From NCBI GenBank assembly GCA_025093555.1, contig JAIWNF010000012.1:806001-870000 (forward strand): 64,000 nucleotides of DNA, written 5' to 3'. This document shows positions 59,753 to 64,000 of the stretch, one piece after another. The stretch comes from Circinella umbellata. Lineage: Eukaryota; Mucoromycota; Mucoromycetes; Mucorales; Lichtheimiaceae. Below the pieces are notes generated by a model. The model did no database searches. It saw nothing but the letters and a program-made list of their open reading frames with translations, and was not told where the DNA came from. A program made the position numbers and the translations under genes. Position 1 is the first letter of the stretch; each line of letters begins with the position of its first letter.

Positions 59753-62700
59753 TTATGCACGCACGTCAACCGCCGCTGTACGACTACTAGTATCTTTTAC
59801 AGCACGACGATTAATACCACCAGCAACTGGAAGATATGTCTTGCCTTCTAACCATAAATCGACTTGACGAGCACATTGTCGACCTTCATTGATACCCCAG
59901 ACTATGAGCGATTGACCACGACGACAATCACCAGCAGCAAATACACCATCAACGGACGTACTGTATTTACCTTTGGGTGTTTCAATATTACTACGGGCAT
60001 CTTGTTTGACCGACAATTGTTTGATTATAGCATCTTCTGGGCCCATAAAACCCATGGATAACAATACAAGATCTGCTTCAAAGAACTGATCTGATCCTTC
60101 CACTTCCTTCATCGACCAACTTCCCTTGCTATCCTTGGTCCACTCGACACGAACAGTATTGATTCCCGTAACATTACCATTCGCATCTTTAGTAAATTCC
60201 TTGGATAAAACACAATATTCACGTGGATCACGTCCGAAATGGGCTTTAACTTCAGCATGGCCATACTCGACTCGGAAAATACGAGCAAATTGCGGCCATG
60301 GATTATCGGCAGACCGTGTGTTTGGAGGGGTAGGTAAAAGCTCAAAGTTGACAACTGACTTGCACCCATGTCGAACTGATGTACCAATACAATCATTACC
60401 GGTATCGCCTCCACCAATCACAACTACATGCTTATTCTTAGCTGAAAGATAATGCCCATCTTGAAGATTGGAATCCAAAAGAGACTTGGTATTGGCTTGA
60501 AGAAAATCCATTGCAAAATGGATACCATTTGCATCACGCCCGGGAATCTTTAAATCACGAGGCCAAGTAGCACCAGTAGCTAAAATAAGTGCATCCGATT
60601 TATCACGTAATTCATTTGCATCAATATCAACACCAATATTGGCATTAGGGACAAATTTTACGCCTTCAGCTGCAATCAGATCAATACGCCTTTGTACAAT
60701 ATTTTTGTCCAGTTTCATATTAGGAATACCGTACATCAATAGACCACCCATACGGTCATTACGATCATATACTGTTACCAAATGACCTGCCTTGTTAAGT
60801 TGATCTGCTGCAGCAAGTCCTGCTGGACCGGAACCGATGATGGAAATCTTTTTTCCTGTTCGATTTGCTGGTGGTTTAGGAACAATCCACCCTTTTTCAA
60901 AACCATGGTCAACAATGGCACACTCGATACTTTTAATTGCGACTGCTGGTTCGTTAATGGATAATACGCAACTGTTCTCGCAAGGAGCTGGACAAACACG
61001 TCCAGTGAATTCCGGGAAGTTATTGGTCATAACAAGGCGATCAAGTGCATCTTTCCAATTATCTTTATAAATCAATTCGTTCCATTTAGGAATAATGTTA
61101 CCAATGGGACAACCAGTATCCGATTGACAAAAAGGTACACCACAATCCATACAACGTGCTGCTTGTACATGTAACTGTGGGCGTGATAAACGATTATTGA
61201 TCTCTTTCCAATCTGAAACACGAGCCTTGGGATCTCTATATGGATCCACACGTCTTTTATATTTCATAAATCCACGCATCTTGTCTAATTTGGCACGTCG
61301 ATCAATAATTGCTTCTTCATCTAATAAACTATCCTCAACATCTTCAATATTTGGCTCGCACTTTTGTTTCGCAACCATTTCTTGCTGAATATTTGTCTGC
61401 GCTTGTTTTGGTTGCTTTTGCTTTTCTAGCAAATGGCGATACTCAATAGGCATGACCTTGACAAACTTAGATAGATAAGAATTGAAATTTTGAAGAATTT
61501 CGGCAGCCTTTTGTGATCCAGTATGGTGTTGATGGTCTTCAATCATTTGTCGTACTTCATCTACCTCATTCTTGTCAATGGATTCAAGCTCTACCATTTC
61601 CATATTGACTTTTTCCTTGAATGAATTTTCTGTATCCAAAATATAGGCGATACCACCAGACATACCAGCAGCAAAATTTCGTCCTGTAGATCCGAGAATG
61701 ACAACTCGTCCTCCAGTCATATATTCACAACCATGATCACCAACACCTTCTACGACTGCGTTGGCACCAGAATTACGTACACAGAAGCGTTCGGCTGCAA
61801 CACCACAAAAGAAAGCACGACCTCCTGTGGCTCCATATAAACAAACATTACCCACAATAACATTTTGTGCTGCCTTGAATGTACTCGATCGAGGTGGATA
61901 AATAGCAACAGTACCACCTGATAAACCTTTTCCTACATAATCGTTGCTGTCGCCTTCCAATTCAAAAAAGATTCCAGGGGCTAAAAATGCGCCGAATGAT
62001 TGACCTGCTGAGCCGGTAAACTTGACATGAATAGTATCGGGCGGTAAACCATTTTCACCAAACCGTTTTGAGACGTGATAGGATAGAGTGGCACCCACAG
62101 CACGATCTGTGTTGACAATGTCAGATTCAATTTGGACCTTTTCTTTTCGTTCAAGAGCTGGTTCACTTTCATCAATGAGATAATTATCCAAACGCTTATA
62201 AAGATTATGTTGTTGTTTGCGGACACAGTATGTGGCAACACCAGGGCGTAATGTATGTGCAGGCGTAAGGATGGGGGAAAGATCGATGTTGGCAGTCTTA
62301 TAAGTACGCAAACTATCATCTGTCTTAAGGAACTCGGTATGTCCAACCATTTCGTTGATTGTTCGGAAACCCAATTTAGCCATAAAGCTGCGTACTTCTT
62401 CCGCTACATAATTAAAGAAATTGATAACGTGATCCGGATGACCTTCAAACTTTTTACGTAATTCGGGATCTTGAGTCGCAATACCGACAGGGCATGTATT
62501 CTATATATATATATAATATGTTATTGATAAGGTAAGTAAACAATTAAATAATTCCTTGTGATCCATCATTATTCAAAAAGAAGAATATAGAATTATTACC
62601 AAATGACATTTTCGCATCATAATACAGCCGAGAGCAATTAAAGGGGTAGTAGCAAAACCCCATTCTTCGGCACCCAATAAGCATGCAACAACAACATCGC

Positions 62701-64000
62701 GTCCAGTCTTAATTTGTCCATCCGTTTGAACAATGACACGCCCACGTAAATCATTGAGGACCAACGTTTGATGGGTCTCAGCTAAGCCTAACTCCCAAGG
62801 CAAACCGGCATATTTTATACCTGTCCATCTAGAAGCACCTGTACCACCATCATGACCAGAGATTAATATATGATCCGCCTTGGCTTTGGCAACTCCAGCT
62901 GCTACGATTCCCACACCAACTTCAGATACGAGTTTTACAGAAACACGTGACCGTGGACTGGAGCTCTTGAGATCATAAATAAGTTGCTTTAAATCTTCAA
63001 TAGAATAAATGTCATGATGAGGAGGCGGACTAATCAAACCGATACCCTATTATTATTATTATTATTATGGAAACACAAAAAATCAGCTTTTTTTGGTCTT
63101 ATATTCATAAATGTGTGCATAAAAGATAAACAAATAGTCATTTACCGGTGTTGTTTTACGAGTACTGGCAATTTCTTCAGATACTTTCGTACCAGCCAAT
63201 TCACCACCTTCACCAGGTTTTGCCCCTTGAGCCATTTTAATCTGTAATTCATCTGAATCAGACAAATAGTAGCTTGTTACACCAAATCGACCGGATGCCA
63301 CTTGTTTGATGGCCGATCGCAAATTATCACCATTCGGCTTTGGTACGGAACGTTCCGGTTTTTCACCTCCCTCACCTGTATTTGACTTGCCGCCCAATTT
63401 ATTCATAGCAATAGCCAATGACGAATGAGATTCCATAGAAATAGAACCATAGGACATTGCACCTGTTACAAATCGTTTGACGATATTTGTCCAAGGTTCA
63501 ACTTGTTCCAAAGGAATTGATTGACATTTCTCTTCATTAAATTCAAGCATACCACGCAAAGTACACTGACGAATTGCTTCGTATGCATTACGTGTATACG
63601 CTTCGTATGAAGCTTGATTGTTCTTGCGTACAGCATCTTGCAAATTCGCCATGCCCACTGGATCAGCAATATGGGGTTCACCACCATCACGCCAATGATA
63701 TTCGCCTGATTCAGGTAATGCCATTGGTTGCACTCGATTTCGAATGGGGTAACCAGCTTCATGCAAAGTCAATGCATCCAATGCAAACGTGTCAAATGTA
63801 ACTCCTTTAATACGTGAAGCTGTGCCTGCAAAGCAGCGAGAAATCACAGTATGATCAATTCCAAGGGCTTCAAAGATTTGTGCTCCTTTGTATGATGCCA
63901 AGGTGGAAATTCCCATCTTTGACATGACCTTCATAATACCATTATCTATAGCCTTGCGATAATTGTAAACTATTTTTTCAGGTGTCAAATGGTCAAGAAC
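59753..64000 (-). CDS. GLT1: Glutamate synthase (fused NAD(P)H-GOGAT), 5' part beyond window
   Basis: Three exons are visible, 63146-64000, 62600-63046 and 59753-62500, in phase; about 1349 C-terminal residues of a ~2100-residue enzyme. In order: the FMN-binding synthase domain ([31 protein letters not shown]) and the 3Fe-4S cysteines in [15 protein letters not shown]. Next come the GXGXG beta-helix region (GGTVAIYPP to GMSGGIAYI), a linker, and the small-subunit part with the iron-sulfur motifs CMDCGVPFC and CPAPCENSC. The FAD site is [13 protein letters not shown], the NAD(P) site GGGDTGNDC, and the last FAD motif is [11 protein letters not shown]. It converts 2-oxoglutarate and glutamine to two glutamates. 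The N-terminal glutaminase domain should lie beyond 64000. The single fused chain is typical of fungi. Confidence 0.97.

Overview
The window is nuclear DNA of a fungus, most likely an early-diverging filamentous lineage (Mucoromycota/Mucorales-like). The reasons are: strongly AT-rich spacers; genes split by short GT-AG introns (about 55-130 bp); long Asn/Gln/Ser/His homopolymer runs; and a fungal gene set (verprolin, CapZ-beta, Bmt6-type rRNA methyltransferase, fused single-chain glutamate synthase, a fungal-type kinase, an EFA6/Syt1-type Sec7-PH exchange factor). The species cannot be named from the sequence alone. I rebuilt gene models by hand from splice motifs and reading-phase continuity.

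Layout. 0-8 kb: BTB/POZ gene (-, cut by the window start), a 3 kb spacer with a small inverted-repeat element, then three + strand genes (Ser/Pro/His-rich protein, membrane-anchored short-chain dehydrogenase, small GPI-type surface protein). 8.3-13.1 kb: nine-exon Sec7-PH ARF exchange factor (-). 13.1-21 kb: gene-poor, with decayed coding relics. 21-28 kb: bromodomain protein (+), fungal-type kinase (+), secreted endonuclease/exonuclease/phosphatase-fold enzyme (-). 28-31 kb: gene-poor with relics. 31-37.3 kb: acidic secretory-pathway membrane protein with a 5x15-residue repeat (+), Bmt6-like methyltransferase (-), rhomboid protease (+). 37.3-41.4 kb: gene-poor, holding a dead pogo/Tigger-like transposon. 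41.4-45.7 kb: a CaaX-box protein (-) and a large protein joining a rhomboid-like membrane region to a glycosyltransferase-like domain (-). 45.7-48.6 kb: spacer. 48.7-64 kb: verprolin/WIP (+), a frameshifted membrane-protein pseudogene (-), 6-phosphofructo-2-kinase/fructose-2,6-bisphosphatase (-), CapZ-beta (-), a VIP36/ERGIC-53-type lectin (+), an orphan C-terminal exon pair (+), and glutamate synthase (-, cut by the window end).

There is no operon-like organisation. Genes are independent, often in convergent or divergent pairs. Shared themes are actin (verprolin, CapZ-beta) and membrane traffic (Sec7-PH factor, lectin). I found no tRNA, rRNA or CRISPR. The points most worth following are the rhomboid-like/glycosyltransferase fusion, the strong excess of the TACGTA palindrome in gene-poor spacers, the two inverted-repeat elements, the kinase without its usual ATP-binding lysine, the bromodomain with His at the acetyl-lysine Asn position, and two GC-richer islands that look like structured RNA.
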